From the NCBI GenBank assembly GCA_963281255.1, contig OY725498.1:3410001-3474000 (forward strand): 64,000 nucleotides of DNA, read 5' to 3'. Position 1 is the stretch's first letter; each line of letters starts with the position of its first letter. Shown in pieces: positions 1 through 11,862 of the stretch. The notes under the pieces were generated by a model. The model saw only the letters and a program-made list of their open reading frames with translations. It was not told where the DNA came from and did no database searches. The translations under genes and the position numbers were made by a program. This DNA comes from Aphrocallistes beatrix (taxonomy: Eukaryota > Porifera > Hexactinellida > Sceptrulophora > Aphrocallistidae).

Positions 1-432
1 AATAGGTTCATACGAAAAATTCTAAATTTTTCGTATGAACCTATTCACATCTCAGTTCTATGCGAAAATTTTACAATAAAAACACTTACGTAGAAGTGCA
101 AATTTTTCGTATTAACCCATTCACATCTCAATTCTATGCGAAAAATTTTACAATAAAAACACTTAGAAATGCCCCTAAACGGCCTCTGAAAATGACCAAA
201 TTTGTCACAAATATAACCTATTGCGAAACCATATGGTGACTAATCAAATTTTTAACAATGGATATGGTTACTTTGACACCATATTTATATATGCTGAAAA
301 TAAATTCCTAAGCTCTATTGTGCTTTGTAAATGATTTAAGGCAGCTCATGTATTAGTTCAACGGTCTTCCTCCGCATCCCAAGTTCCAAATCCGCAAGTT
401 ACTGTGAGGCCTTATATACAGAGGCTATGGTT
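1..432. repeat. Arm of long-palindrome family, with a short inverted repeat at its left end
   Basis: Bases 1-45 form a small perfect-looking inverted repeat (AATAGGTTCATACG against CGTATGAACCTATT). The rest matches the right arm of the long palindromes at 31.5-32.4 kb and 37.1-37.6 kb. It runs through the segments for the annotated landmarks 'gactaatcaaatttt' and 'atatatgctg' and ends in the family terminus GAGGCTATGG. No coding sequence is seen. Confidence 0.75.
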
Positions 433-1218
433 TTTCGCATAGAACTGAGAAGTGAATGTGTTAATACGAAAAATTTGGAATTCTTTCATGGGATGTTTTT
501 ACATTCCAGTGTTGCTATGGAAACGTGTTTTGGTCAGTTGGGGCTATATCTTGAAAACAGCGATAGCTAGACATTCAAATTTAATCCCATTTGATAGCAA
601 AAGGCTACTTCCTATTAAGCAATAATACAATTTCTATGCCTTAATTCAATAATTTACGAGTTATTAGACAATTTATAATATTGGTCACATTTGATAATTT
701 GTCGAATATCTCGTAAACCATTGAATTTAGACACATAAATTGTATTATAGCTAAATAGGAAGTAGACTATTTGCTATCAAATGGGATTATATTTGAATGT
801 CTAGCTATCGCAGTTTTCAAGATATAGCCCCAACTGACCAAAACACGTTTCCATAGCAACACTGGAATGTAAGAACATTCCATGAAAGAATTCCAAATTT
901 TTCGTATTAACACATTCACTTCTCAGTTCTATGCGAAAAATATTATAATAAAAACACTTAGAAGTGCCCTTAAACGGCCTCTGAAAATCACTGAATTTGA
1001 CTCAAATATAACCTGTTGCGAAATCATTTGATGGCTAATCTAAATTTTAACAACGGATATGGGTGCTTTGACACCATATTTATATATGCTGGTAATACAT
1101 TCCTAAGCTCTATTGTGCTTTGTTAATGATTTAAGGCAGCTCATGTATTTCTTCATCCATCTTCTACCGCATCCCTGGTCAAGTTACTCTTAGGCCTTAT
1201 ACTATATAGTAGGCTATG
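433..1218. repeat. Long-palindrome family copy A, centre near 680
   Basis: The left arm from 433 (CGCATAGAACTGAGAAG) reads outward-complementary to the right arm ending near 935. The arms share 'cattccagtgttgctatgg', the 'gatagctagacattcaaat' block and 'cttcctatt'. The right arm then continues to the terminus TAGGCTATGG near 1218. There is no open reading frame of note. RNA from it would fold into a long hairpin. Confidence 0.8.
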
Positions 1219-1615
1219 GGTTTAGTTATTTTTAAGATAGTATGACCTCAAATCAACAAAATTCCTTTCCAGTGGCAGAGCAAAATTTCATGATTAAAAT
1301 CAAGGCATTAATCCATTCACAGCTCGGGTATATGCGAAACACGTAATACGACTCAGAAGTGTCTTCGGCTTTGAAAATCAATATAATAATCATAAATAGA
1401 TCCTAATGCGCAATCATATGATGACTAATCAAATTTTTTAGGAACGGATATGGCTACTTTGGCGCCATATTTATAAATGCTAGTGATACATTCCTAAGCT
1501 ACGCTCTGTGTGATTAATGATTTTAGGCAGATCATGTATTAGTCCAAACATCTTCGACAGCATCCCTGGCCTATTTTTGAAATTTAGATGGCACAACTTA
1601 AATACAGAGGGCTAT
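1219..1615. repeat. Diverged right arm of the long-palindrome family
   Basis: A third successive right-arm copy, more diverged. It keeps CATATGATGACTAATC, AACGGATATGG, 'catatttataaatgct' and the ending GGGCTATGAC. Three right arms in a row at 46-1615 suggest nested insertion or unequal exchange in this family. Confidence 0.6.
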
Positions 1616-2757
1616 GACCTACTCTATGGGGATGGATAACAAACATCTTGGGATCAAATTAAGCCAAAATGCTATTCCAATGATATAGATTTGCATTTTG
1701 TAGATAAGGAATTTTAAAAATAATTACAATTCGTTAATTCATATTTAAAATTTAATGATTCGCGAAAATATTATTATTTGAATTCATATTTGCTGAATTC
1801 ACAGATGCACGAAGAAGTATGGGCAAATAAAATAGAAATAGTAGCTGCAAGCAGCATGATCGGTGCGGATATTTTGGTTCGCATATCCATTGGGACACCA
1901 ATAAAATATGGAGCAAAATAAGGAGATTTGGCTATACAATACTTGTATCACAGGAGGGTTACAGCACTCCTGCAATTTTTTGACAAACTTTGACTACAAC
2001 TACGAGCAGGTAATCGACTAGATGAATTGTCATACCCTACCATTAATTACGAAAGATACTTTTAGTGACTATTCCACCATTTTTCAAAAAAAAATAGAAA
2101 AGGTTTTCGATAGTTTTAGGGCTGATTTTTCAGCTCCAAATAAAAAAAGAAGAGGGCATCTTCTATAGCGAATCCATGGGTTAAAAAACTAAAATCAAAG
2201 AATCTCTTGAGGCACAAGTAGTTCTCCCTCAAGATGATATTGAGATAATAACTGACAAGGACATTTTGGCAGTCGGTAATATAGACTTCCTATTACTACC
2301 ATTCAAACCATTACCATGTCTTGGTAAAACTAATATTTGCAAAGAATTTGGACTTTGCAAAATCAATAACTACTACTACTAATGAAAACAGTAACACCAG
2401 GATATTTAATTTAAATGAATTAGTTCCCATATCCACTTACCACGTGCCGAAATATGGGAATATTGGGAATATTTGCTTTTATCTCTCTTATTTAACTACT
2501 GGTACAATTGATTATTATCATGAAATAAGATTACTTATAACAAATAGCATGATGGATAAGTTGTGAGAAATTCATTGAATGTAAGTTTCCGAAAACAGAC
2601 ATCAATTAATTATCGGAGTATTTAAAACTATATTATTAAGTCTAAATGTAAGTAAATAAGATAAGAGGTACAGATTCAGAATTATTTGATGTTGCACTAT
2701 TATTTTATTATCAGCACACTTGAACATATTAATATGGAATCTGCGCTATATTTATGT
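1616..2757. other. No recognised gene
   Basis: AT-rich DNA. A short open stretch at about 2192-2380 (+) and an 81-codon frame at 2321-2566 (+) lack any motif I recognise. The latter would need a TTG start. They could be scraps of a dead transposon, but nothing visible shows this. Confidence 0.5.
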
Positions 2758-2758
2758 A

Positions 2759-2807
<49 letters not shown>

Positions 2808-2835
2808 GTTATTATTATTATTACTATTATTATTA
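2758..2835. repeat. ATT/TTA trinucleotide microsatellite
   Basis: About 26 tandem TTA units with a few substitutions. The Leu/Asn/Tyr/Ile-run reading frames that cross it on both strands are products of the microsatellite, not genes. It abuts the end of a Helitron-like copy. Confidence 0.95.
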
Positions 2836-3470
2836 CAAGCGCGCTTCGCTTGGTTGCGCTGCGCGGCTGGCGGACACTTTGTCTGCAGGGGGCGCCCTTT
2901 GGGCGCCTGGGATCGCATTGATTAATTATTAGGCAGATAACATCACTAAATACGTCTGTCCAACTCTTATAATCGATATCGCACGATAAATGAAAAAATT
3001 TGTCAATTATAAACATTTTTATGCGTAATGATGACGTCATAACAGTGATGAGTCATCATATTTTGATGATAGTTGCATCATATGTGAGGTACAGTGGAAC
3101 CTGTATATAACGGCCACCCAAGGGACTGGACAAAATTGGCTGTTATATACAGGTGACCGTTATAGACAAAGTGATGTGGCCGTTATACACAGTTTAGGGT
3201 CAGTCAGGGACTACAAACGGGTGGCCGCTGGCCGCGTTGAGCAGGTGACCGCTATACACAGGTCCAATATTATGGAATTTCGGACGGGACCGTTCATTGG
3301 TGACCGCTATAGACAGGTGACCATTATATGGAGCGGCCGTTATAGCAGGTCCGACTGTATATTAATATACATTCTATAAAATTTCAACGTTCTACGTATC
3401 ACCTAAATGGCTGAGTTCTTGTCAAAAAAGTGAAATTTCTAATTATAAAAAAGTTGGCAATGATAAGTTG
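2836..3470 (-). mobile_element. Helitron-like non-autonomous element, interrupted copy
   Basis: Begins with the family 3' terminus, read here on the opposite strand as CAAGCGCGCTTCGC. The GC-rich hairpin block and the body with TGATGACGTCATAA and GATGAGTCATC follow. A TA-flanked MITE at 3092-3357 splits it. The body resumes as 'tatattaatatacattcta' and fades near 3470, so the 5' terminus is missing. Confidence 0.75.
3092..3357. mobile_element. pogo/Tigger-type MITE, 266 bp
   Basis: Flanked by TA on both sides, with inverted ends CAGTGGAACCTG and CAGGTCCGACTG. The interior is built of repeated 'ggccgttata' and 'gtgaccg' units. It sits inside the Helitron-like copy 2836-3470, so it is younger. 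A related 408-bp copy is at 44622-45029. Confidence 0.75.
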
Positions 3471-3765
3471 AATTATTATCAATCTGTCACTTTGTGCCAC
3501 TTTTCACTCCCATTACCATCAAACATGATGACGTGGAGTGGCACAAATTGGCACAGTTTGATGAATCTTAACCTTGGAAATGAATAAATCAATAGAAGGA
3601 ATGTAACCTGTGTAATTCGAATGTGTAGAATATGAATTTGAATTCGAAATTATAATATCTGTAACATTTTGATTACATTTCACTCATGAATAGATCTACT
3701 TTATAATTAAGGATGATGATAAATAGTAAGGCTTTCAAATACTTCAGTCCGATTAGAGAAAAAGA
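3471..3765. repeat. Truncated Tc1-type MITE
   Basis: Shares the internal blocks 'gtcactttgtgccac' and 'tgaatagatctacttta', and the end 'caaatacttcagtccg', with the complete element at 9288-9762. Only one end is recognisable. Confidence 0.5.
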
Positions 3766-5250
3766 CAAGTTAAATTTAAAATAAATATTTAGTGATTGAT
3801 CTGGTTTGGTCGTATAAAATAAATTATCAATTTAATTTATGTGGTATAACCAGGTCTATTAAAATAGATCGCATTATTTATAAAGGAATATGTTTTATTA
3901 TGTATTTTGAATGTATTATTTGTTCTATTCTGCATGTTAGGGCCAGGGTCTCACTATCCTTGGTGTTACTAGCTCGGTTTGACTCTAAATTTTGCCGACT
4001 AAAAGGTAGTTAAATTAAAATTTTAAAACATTCAGAAACGTCGCTTCCTCCAAATGCAATAACATGTTTTTCCAAATCGGACGTTGGGAAAGTTCGCAAA
4101 TTTACAAATTTGCTCGGTCGAATACTCAGCTAACTTAATTAACACTCGATAGGCGATCCATGCATAAGAGAATGGGCTCAAGCAGGGATGAAAACTGTTC
4201 AAGGAAGAGAGAAATAGAAACAGGATGGTTCCTTGAGTTGCTTGAGTAGGAAGACTGATATATTAGACAGTAGAAGCGAGATTTCAGTGGAAAAGATAGC
4301 CGAATCTGAGAACTCAAAAGATGATATCTCACCAGATGAATTGCACTGCAGCGTGAAGGAATAAAGACAGAGAAGTGGAGTGCATTCAACTCTCACAACC
4401 GCATCCCTTGACGTAAATCAGGTCTCAGTGAAGGTAACAACGTCAGGATGGTGGTCAGAGACATAATCGAGAAAACGAGAGGATTTCGTCCTAAGATTTC
4501 GAACTTTGAGAAGGTGGAAGGATATAATATGGGGATGACCAAGATTGAATCGGCTTGATAGCAATAAGATTGGATGGATTTCGAGTCGAGGAAATACTCA
4601 AGGTACTATGCGAAAGGTAAGGAGAATGATAAGAGTAAGAATAAGGAAGAAATGGAGTGGAAAATTGATTAAGAAACGGAAAGCTACCTAGGTGAGGAGC
4701 ATCTTTCTCCGAGGAGAGGAGAACTGTAGGTAAGGAATGCTTGGTGGTTGTGGTGGAGTAGGGAGAAGAGGAATGCGAGGATGCGGAAATAGAAAATCAG
4801 TTGACTCCATCCTGTTTATACTAGGAGAGTGCTGAGTGGGGAGATAGGACTAGAAGGAAGAGGGAGTAGAGCTGTAGGCCCATAGTGAGGAATGCTTGGA
4901 AGTTGTGTTGGAGTAAGGAGAAGAGGAGAGCGAGGATGCGGTGAATGCAATTTCTCATGGTTGCTACATACTAAACTTCGAACAACCTTGCTAATTCATT
5001 TGAAAAAGGTGGTAGAAGCCTAAATTGCTCGAGCTCTCTAGGTAGCAACCTAAGTTGCTGATTAGAATGGTCCAATAAGTAACCTCTTTAATCATTAGTT
5101 TAAAATATTAGCTCACAAAGGCTGATTATAGCAATAAGTACCAAACAGACTAGTCATACTTAATAGCGGCTCCACAGGGGTTTGGGGGGCATGGCACCCC
5201 CAAATGCAGCTATAAAGGTACTTTCTACTCATTGTCTTGATTTTCTTGTA
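3766..5250. other. No gene seen; purine-rich tract with local duplication
   Basis: From about 4140 to 4960 the plus strand is strongly purine-rich. Two related segments near 4728-4800 and 4881-4950 share 'gaatgcttgg', 'gagaagagga' and 'gcgaggatgcgg', so the tract contains an imperfect duplication about 150 bp apart. The serine- and leucine-rich minus-strand frames at 4135-4396 are explained by this composition. Confidence 0.5.
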
Positions 5251-6510
5251 CAGGGTTACAAATAAGTTCTGATACATGATTCATTAGGTATATAATTTCT
5301 TATACTTAAACACTCTTAGTTATTATGGTCTTTAGTGATTGTTATTTGAATACTTTCAAAGATTTAAGATTTAAGATTTAAGATTTAAGATTTTTCGAGT
5401 CTGAGACCTAGAACTGTGTTTAGTATGGTGAGTTTGGTGAATAAAAAATGTGTCCTGGCAAGCAGCGAAAATCGCGAATCAGAGCCCACTGCTTTTCGTA
5501 TTATCCTTCCAGAGTCTTCCAATTCTAGGAAAGGTTAACACACACATTTTCCACGAACACTCTAAATTTGTAGAAATATACGATGCTCAGATTAGTGCAT
5601 TTTAAGGACCACAAGCGCGCTTCGCTTGCTTGCGCTGCGGAGCTGGCGAACACTTTGTGTCTGCCGGAGCCGCCCTTCGGGCGCCTGGTGTCATCTTAAT
5701 TAATTCTAGGAGATATAACATCTCTAAATACGTCTGTCCTAATGCTATATAATCGATAACGCATGAAAAATCACCAAATTTGTCATTTTTAAATTTATTA
5801 AGCGTAATGATGACGTTATAACAGAGTGATGAGACATCATTTTTTGATAATAGTTGCATCATATCTGAGGTAAATTACAATACACATTCTATAAAAATTT
5901 CAGCCTTCATCATCTAAGATGGCTGAGTTGTTGAAAACTGAAATTTCTAATTATAATAAAAGGTGACAATGACGTCATAATTCAATGATCAGTCGACATT
6001 TTGTTCTGAGGTCAAAACCTAGTGGAGCCATAGCCAAAAGACATGCCAAAAATCAGCATTCTGTACCTGGCAGTTTCTTCAATCAAATCGTTACATATAT
6101 ATATATATATATATATACGTATATGATTTGGATCAGATTTTGATGTGATGTGAAAAAAGCCATTTTGGGGAATTTGCAAAATATACCTAATTTGAACTGC
6201 GAATGAAGTACTTTTTCTCATGTCTGATAATGAATTCAGTGGATTTGTGAAATATTTCTATGGCGAATGAAAGTTATCTGGTGAAAATCGTCATGGAACA
6301 TCGATTATGAAGACATTTTATATAGAAGCAGCGGGCTCTGATTTGCGAATTTCGCTGCGTGACAGGACACATTTTTTATCCACCAAACTCACCATACTAA
6401 ACACAGTTCTAGGTAGACTCGAAAAATCTTCTTACATCGTTGAAAGTATTCGAATAACAATCTCTAAAGACCATAATAACTAAGACTGTTTATGCTCTAT
6501 TTCAAATGCA
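5251..6510. mobile_element. Fold-back mariner-type MITE split by a Helitron-like copy
   Basis: Left arm 5251-5580 starts CAGGGTTACAAATAAGTTC after TA and contains 'aagatttaag' tandem units and 'tgtgtcctggcaagcagc'. The right arm at about 6225-6497 repeats these in inverted order but lacks the terminal bases. The intact relative at 61654-62415 shows the full structure. A Helitron-like copy lies between the arms. Confidence 0.7.
5612..6117 (-). mobile_element. Helitron-like non-autonomous element
   Basis: Starts after A5611 with CAAGCGCGCTTCGCTTGC. It carries the hairpin block, both TGACG-type motifs and the segment 'gccatagccaaaagaca'. It runs into a TA microsatellite at 6094-6117 and lacks the TCCTTACTATT terminus. 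It is inserted in the fold-back MITE 5251-6510. Confidence 0.75.
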
Positions 6511-6871
6511 ATTGCTATCGGGATTTGCAGAACTTCTACTATTCCTAAAAGACAGAATATTTTTTAGCTTATTCAACATTGATCTATTCATAAGTAGATT
6601 GAAAAATACCGTATACATATGTATACACTAGTACGACGTATTATACTACAGCTAGTGATCGAAACAAATATTTCTGTGAAAAAAAATACTTTTAGACGTA
6701 GTTCACATCGTAAATATATGTATAAGTCTATCTACTTCCACTCAATAGTTTTAACTTAAGCACATCCAAATGAGAACTAACTAACTTTTGTTAACGCTAA
6801 TCGCAAATCCAGAAAATTAACAAATAACAGACATATCATTTATATTGTGGAGAGGTAGCAAAATAACATAC
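6511..6871. other. Intronic DNA, nothing recognised
   Basis: AT-rich sequence without ORFs or clear repeats. It lies just downstream of the immunoglobulin exon on the minus strand and would be the start of its 3' intron. Confidence 0.5.
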
Positions 6872-7177
6872 CTGAATGATTATTGCATAATGTGATCGAT
6901 ATTACATGATTATTTGTTGAATTATCCCTGCACGTATAGGTACCGTAATCAGAAAGAACAAAGCTGTCAAATATTAACTCAATCTTCCCTTCCAAAATAT
7001 GACGGCTAGGAAGGTACCGCAGGAAAGAGTCATCTTTAAATATATTGTAATTCTGAAATCTTTCAAGAGAACCAATAAAGCATGAAATTACAAGAGTGGT
7101 AAAATTAAAAATGAATATATTGCTGTCAGAAAAAAATCTTGAAATGTTGTTATTCGTCATAACCTGCATCTTGATAC
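6872..7177 (-). CDS. Immunoglobulin-like domain exon (102 codons)
   Basis: One exon coding a single immunoglobulin-like domain, probably extracellular. The minus strand shows a pyrimidine-rich acceptor ending TTTTTATTTTTCAG before the exon and donor GTATGT after CATTCAG. The exon is 306 bp and enters and leaves in phase 1, the usual arrangement for shuffled immunoglobulin exons. In the translation the first disulphide Cys is near residue 33 (LVISC) and the second near 83 in the diagnostic SDYGTYTC. A G-strand-like HVISITL follows. The usual Trp after the first Cys is absent. Leftmost of a series of similar exons on this strand. I infer one large immunoglobulin-superfamily gene, but splicing between exons is not shown by sequence alone. 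Confidence 0.8.
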
Positions 7178-7205
7178 CTGAAAAATAAAAACAGCGGGTG
7201 AACAA

Positions 7206-7588
7206 TAGATTTCTAATTAGTAACAAGCGCAATTCGCTTATTTTTAGATGCGTGATGATGACGGCATAACAGAGATAAGTTATCATTTTTAATGATAGTA
7301 TATCATATTTGAGATATATTTATATACACATTCTATTAAAATTCAGCCGTTGTTGTAGTCAAAAAACTGAAATTTCTAATTATAAAAAAGGTTACAATGA
7401 CGTCATAATTCCATGATGAGTTGACATTTTCGTCTGAGATCAGAACTTAGTGAAGCTATAGTCAAAAGACTCCCACATGCTAAAATCTGATTTATGTGCT
7501 TGTTAGTTTCTTCAATCAATTCGATACAATGATATATATATATAGACTATATACACACATTAATCGAATTTGAATAGTAAGGATATAT
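7206..7588 (-). mobile_element. Helitron-like element with internal deletion
   Basis: The 3' end is reduced to 'caagcgcaattcgctt' with most of the hairpin block gone. The body (GATGATGACGGCATAAC; 'gccacatgctaaaatc'-like segment) is followed by a TA microsatellite and the 5' terminus, seen here as TTTGAATAGTAAGGA. It lies about 30 bp upstream of the immunoglobulin exon acceptor. Confidence 0.65.
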
Positions 7589-7849
7589 TAAGTGTCCAAA
7601 AGACGAAAAATTTTTCTAACTCATTAATTAATTTTTCAGATGGGATATATATTAAAAGTTAGAATTTACCTCATAGAGCAAGATGATTCGGAACGTGCAC
7701 CCCAAGGTTTCATGTTAACCATTGAAAACGAGCCTCTAGTACAGTGGTTCCCAACTTTTCTAAGCACAATATCACTTTACGAATGTTAAAGAATCACAAG
7801 ATCTACTCGGAAAAACCTAACTGATAGAAACTCCGGTCAAGTCCTACTC
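7589..7849. other. No gene seen
   Basis: Short AT-rich interval between a Helitron-like copy and a long palindrome. No motif recognised. Confidence 0.5.
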
Positions 7850-8782
7850 GAATCAGGCCTCACAGTAGAATGCGAAATTTGGAGCAGGGATGCTGTCGAA
7901 GTCATTTGAATAAATATAGTATAAGCATAAAATTGTTAAGCACGCAGACCTTAAAAATGCACTACCAGTATAAATATGGTGTTTAAGTAGCTATCTCCGT
8001 TGCCAAATTTTTGCTCAGTCTCCATATAATCGCGATATAAGCAATATTGAAGACGAATTTTGTGATTTTCAGACCAGTTTAAGCACCCTTTTATGCGATT
8101 TTATTGATTAATTTTCTGCATAGAACTGTGAAGAGATTGGTTTGATACGAAAAAAACTTCAATCTTTTAAATGGAATGTTGCTATATTCCAGTGTTGCTA
8201 TGAAACGCATTTTGGTCATATCTTGAAAACTGTCACAACTAGGCATTCAAATTTACCCGCATTTGATAAACAAGAGGCCACATTATATTAGGTGTTAATA
8301 CAATTTAGAATTCTAAACTCAATAGCTATCGAGTTATTGGACAATTTACAAAATGTGACTAATGCAATTAATTAACCAATAACTCGAAAATAAATTTGGA
8401 ATTCCAAACAATATTAACACCTAATAGGAAGTGGCCTATTGTTCATCAAATCCAGTTAAATTTGAATGCCTAATTATTACAGTTTTCAAGAAATGGCGTC
8501 AAATGGTCAAAATGGGTTTTCATAGCAACGCTGGGTATAGAAACAATCTATTTAAAAATCCATCTTTTTGTATCAACCCCAGTCACAAACCGCTTTTATA
8601 CGGAAAATATTCAATAAAATTGCTCAAAATGGTGATTAAAACTGGTCTGAAAATCATAAATTTCGTCATCAATATAGCCTACTGCGTGATAATATGATGA
8701 CTAATAAACAATTTGGCAACGGATATGGGTACTTTACACCATATTTATAACTGCTGTTAATGCATTCTAAATTAATAAAATA

Positions 8783-9812
8783 CAAGCGCGCTTCGCTTGC
8801 TTGCGCTGCGCGGCTGGCGGACACTTTGTATCCGCCGGAGGCGCCCTTTGGGCGCCAGTGGTCACGATTATTTAGTTATATAGGAGATAACACCTCTAAA
8901 TACGTCTGTCTTACTGTTATAATCGATATCGCTCGAAAAATCACCAAATTTGTCAATTTTTAAAATTTTTGATGCAGAATGATGACGTCATAACAGAGTG
9001 ATGAGTCATTATTTTTTGATGATAGTTGCATCATATATGAGGTATATTAATATACACATTCTATTAAAATTTCAGCCTTCTATCACCTAAAATAGCTGAG
9101 TTATAGTCGAAAAACTGAATTTTCTGATTATAAAGAGTGACAATGACGTCATAATTCCATGATGAGTCGACATTTTGATCTGAGCCCAGAACTTTGTGGA
9201 GCCATAGCCAAAAAACTACCACATGCCAAAAATCAGCTTTCTGTGCCCGGCAGTTTCTTCAATCAATTCGTTACATATATATATATACAGTGCTCGGACA
9301 AAAGTATTCGACCACCACAGAAACCTCCATACAAATAGTATTAAAGTGGATCTGTACATAAAGGAATATGTACACAAACTGTTAGAAATACTCTATTTTG
9401 ATTTCTAATTCCTAATCTACACACTCTAATTACTCATAATTGAGATCCTCAACTCAATTACTAACTCCCAAAATTATAAATATCTACCTTTGATACTTGA
9501 TGCTACTTGTCCCGAGTCACAGCCATTATATATGATTGCGATTAGTGACACAAAGTGGCAGAGGTTGATAATTTTCTACATGAGAATTAGTATTTGTATT
9601 GAAAGTTTCAAAAAATTAGTAATTCGGATTTGTAGTTTACGAATCTGAAATCAAAAATAGAATATCTCTTCTGTTTGATTACATATTCCATTATGAATAA
9701 ATCCACTTTAATACTATTTGTATTGAGGTTTTCGTGGTGGTCGAATACTTTTGTCCGGCTAGTATATAAATATATAAATGAATAAATATTAATCGAGTTT
9801 TAATAGTAAGGA
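8783..9812 (-). mobile_element. Helitron-like element containing a MITE
   Basis: Both termini are present: CAAGCGCGCTTCGCTTGC at 8783 and TTTTAATAGTAAGGA ending at 9812. The flanking bases are A8782 and T9813, as expected for insertion between A and T without target duplication. Length without the nested MITE is about 555 bp. It contains two TGACGTCA sites and one TGAGTCA site. Confidence 0.85.
9288..9762. mobile_element. Tc1/mariner-type MITE, 475 bp
   Basis: TA on both sides. The inverted termini share GGACAAAAGTATTCGACCAC (left) with the complement of 'gtggtcgaatacttttgtcc' (right), and internal arms continue ('acaaatagtattaaa'). No transposase remains. It is inserted in the TA microsatellite of the Helitron-like copy 8783-9812. 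Partial relatives are at 3471-3765 and 24297-24640. Confidence 0.85.
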
Positions 9813-10241
9813 TGCTTGCATAACGATTTTATGCTTATATTAAATATATTAAAATGACTTCGACCGCATCCCTGTTCCAAAATTATGGTTCTACTGTGAG
9901 GCCTGATTTAAATAAGTCATGCCCTGCACTATCCCACTTCACAATAATTCATCATATGAGTATTCCTACGTATTTATAGACAGTTTCAAAACGCAAAATG
10001 AATGTATAGAAGGAAATAATATTTATACACTACTCGGACAGAAGTATTTGGACACTTCATTATTTCACATGCAAAAAGTACTAAACGGGTCTATTTATGA
10101 AGAAGAATACATCTAAACGGTCTGGGATACAATTAATCGGGTTTTAGATTCCAAAAATACATAGTCGAATTAGTCCAAGTTTTTAATCAATTATTCATTC
10201 CCAACATTTTCAAATTATCAAAAAGTAGTACCACATTATGC

Positions 10242-10501
10242 CACAGTGTTTTTTAAAGCTAAATTAGAGGGTCCAAAAGGACCTCAAATTTTTCGCCAGG
10301 AAATGTTTTTACGTGCAATATCATGAAATGTAGAACAATTTCAGAATCTGTCCATTTAGGACAGCGACGATGAAGGCTTAAGAAATTTTCCTCGAAGACG
10401 TGGAAAGACATTCCATTTGTAACAATCATAGATTTACATTTTGGGATGAGGTTGCCTTGAATTGTTAGGGGGTCCTCTAAGTAAATCCTTAAAAAACACT
10501 G
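10242..10501. mobile_element. Possible small inverted-repeat insertion
   Basis: Bounded by CAGTGTTTTTTAA on the left and TTAAAAAACACTG on the right, a 13-bp inverted pair. An 83-codon minus-strand frame fills it, but I see no family motif in it. No convincing target duplication. Confidence 0.4.
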
Positions 10502-10657
10502 CTCATACATGTTTAATTTTAACGCTATGAATGATAGTGATGAATTTTCTATTGTGGCAAAGGTTGATAGGTTTGTTCATCGGGATGAGCAATTTATTAA
10601 AATACCCAAACTATAACTAATTCGAATGCGTAAATTCCGAAACAATCAGACTTAGAG

Positions 10658-11114
10658 CAGGAGTTCATAACCTTTTTGTCCTTACGCCCCCCTTTTATAA
10701 CCATTAAATCATTATGCCCCCTTGACTTTGAAATCTATTTGTTAAATATACATATTTTAATTATTTTGATTAATTGAGTAACTGATTAATTGATTGGGGA
10801 AAGTATTATTGAATTAGTGGAGGGTTGTAAATACCGGTTAGGGAGGTATAAATTGTCTATAGGATATATACATACACACTGAAGTCCCATTATAACCAAG
10901 TGGGTTATAACGAGGTGGTTATTTGTCCCTTTTAAAATCAGATTCTAAATTCACATTATGGATGATATTCGAGGCACCATGCTTCAAATATAAGTACTAG
11001 CAGTGTCAAAAATTTAATGATTAATACACTTTAAAAAATCAAAATACGAAATACGAAATCAAATGCCACGCCCCCTTGAAATAATCATGACGCCCCCCAG
11101 GTTAAGAACCTCTG
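10658..11114. mobile_element. hAT (Charlie-like) MITE with perfect 8-bp duplication
   Basis: Flanked by the direct repeat ACTTAGAG at 10650-10657 and 11115-11122. Ends are CAGGAGTTCATAACCTTTTT and GGTTAAGAACCTCTG. An inverted second copy of 455 bp lies at 31941-32395. Non-coding. Confidence 0.9.
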
Positions 11115-11212
11115 ACTTAGAGTATGATTATATTTTTATTCAAAACAAGATTTAATTTAATACTATATTTGCATAGGAAATAGAAGCGTTATGATATTTT
11201 TGTCCAGTTAGT

Positions 11213-11738
11213 TATATATTGTTTACACAGGTTTCTTCTAGTCGATTGTGCAACACATGACCGCGAGCTACTTGTAAGTCGGTTGGGAACCCCTGCAATA
11301 GCATATTTATGATAGTTTCTCATTTTATGTACCTATTTTAAAAAGGAAAATAGAATAATAATTATATAGATTTGAAAATATGACATTCGGGACTATACCC
11401 CTAAAATCCCATTTCAAACTTTAGAAACCAGTATCTAACTACCTATTCTTAAAATACAAAAGAAAATATTATATTCGAAATCAACATTCTAAAAATCAAA
11501 AAATATCATGGATCAAATGTTGGAAAATCATATACAGCCATAGCATTCTATAAACTAAGGCAATTGTACAGATCAATGTACTTGGACTAAGGATTCGTTA
11601 GCCCAGCAATTTATTTTATATTAAAATACTAATACAACTGTAAATTTGATGTAACTACTCATAGAAAGTAAAAAAAATAATAACCCACCACGCTTAAAAC
11701 CTTTAACCATACAGTCAACTATATTTCCTCGTAAATAG
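11213..11738. other. No gene seen; diverged dispersed repeat near 11370-11430
   Basis: The segment with 'tatacccctaaaatccc' resembles blocks at 19255-19445 and 23050-23210 ('ctacacccctaaaacc', 'ccatgttaaccgttgg'). This indicates an unnamed dispersed repeat. Otherwise AT-rich and unremarkable. Confidence 0.45.
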
Positions 11739-11862
11739 ACAAAATGGGGTCCAAATGGACCCCAGACATTCATAGCGCCAATTAGCAGAGTGGGGTCCAA
11801 ATGGACCCTAGACATGCATAGCGTCAATTAACAGAGTGGGGTCCAAATGGACCCCAGGCAAT
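11739..11862. repeat. Three minisatellite units, opposite orientation to the 27-kb array
   Basis: Three copies of TGGGGTCCAAATGGACCCCA separated by 'gacattcatagcgccaatta'-type spacers. On the reverse strand these are the 46-bp unit of the array at 26826-27700. The 68-codon minus-strand frame across it is explained by the repeat. Confidence 0.85.

Larger units (their letters stand above)
7850..9915. repeat. Long-palindrome family copy F, split by nested insertions
   Basis: Left arm starts near 7850 with 'ggcctcacagtag' and runs to a centre near 8365. The right arm runs to about 8782, is broken by the Helitron-like insertion 8783-9812, and resumes at 9813. There 'ttttatgcttata' and 'atgacttcgac' mirror the left-arm segments at 7890-7935. 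It ends near 'gtgaggcctgattta' at 9912. Confidence 0.75.
10028..11212. mobile_element. Tc1/mariner-type MITE carrying other insertions
   Basis: TA-flanked ends CACTACTCGGACAGAAG and, on the other strand, ACTAACTGGACAAAAAT. Related to the copy ending at 46908. It holds a hAT MITE at 10658-11114 and an inverted-end segment at 10242-10501, so its original length was well under 800 bp. Confidence 0.65.

Noticed and set aside
2321..2566. 81-codon plus-strand frame
   Set aside because: Needs a non-ATG start, has no recognisable domain and no splice support.
2686..3040. Open frames with poly-Leu, poly-Asn, poly-Tyr and poly-Ile
   Set aside because: Caused by the TTA microsatellite joined to the Helitron-like end.
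4135..4396. Ser/Leu-rich minus-strand frames
   Set aside because: Explained by a purine-rich tract on the plus strand; no motif or splice context.
10259..10510. 83-codon minus-strand frame in a MITE
   Set aside because: Considered as a transposase scrap, but no catalytic or DNA-binding motif is visible.
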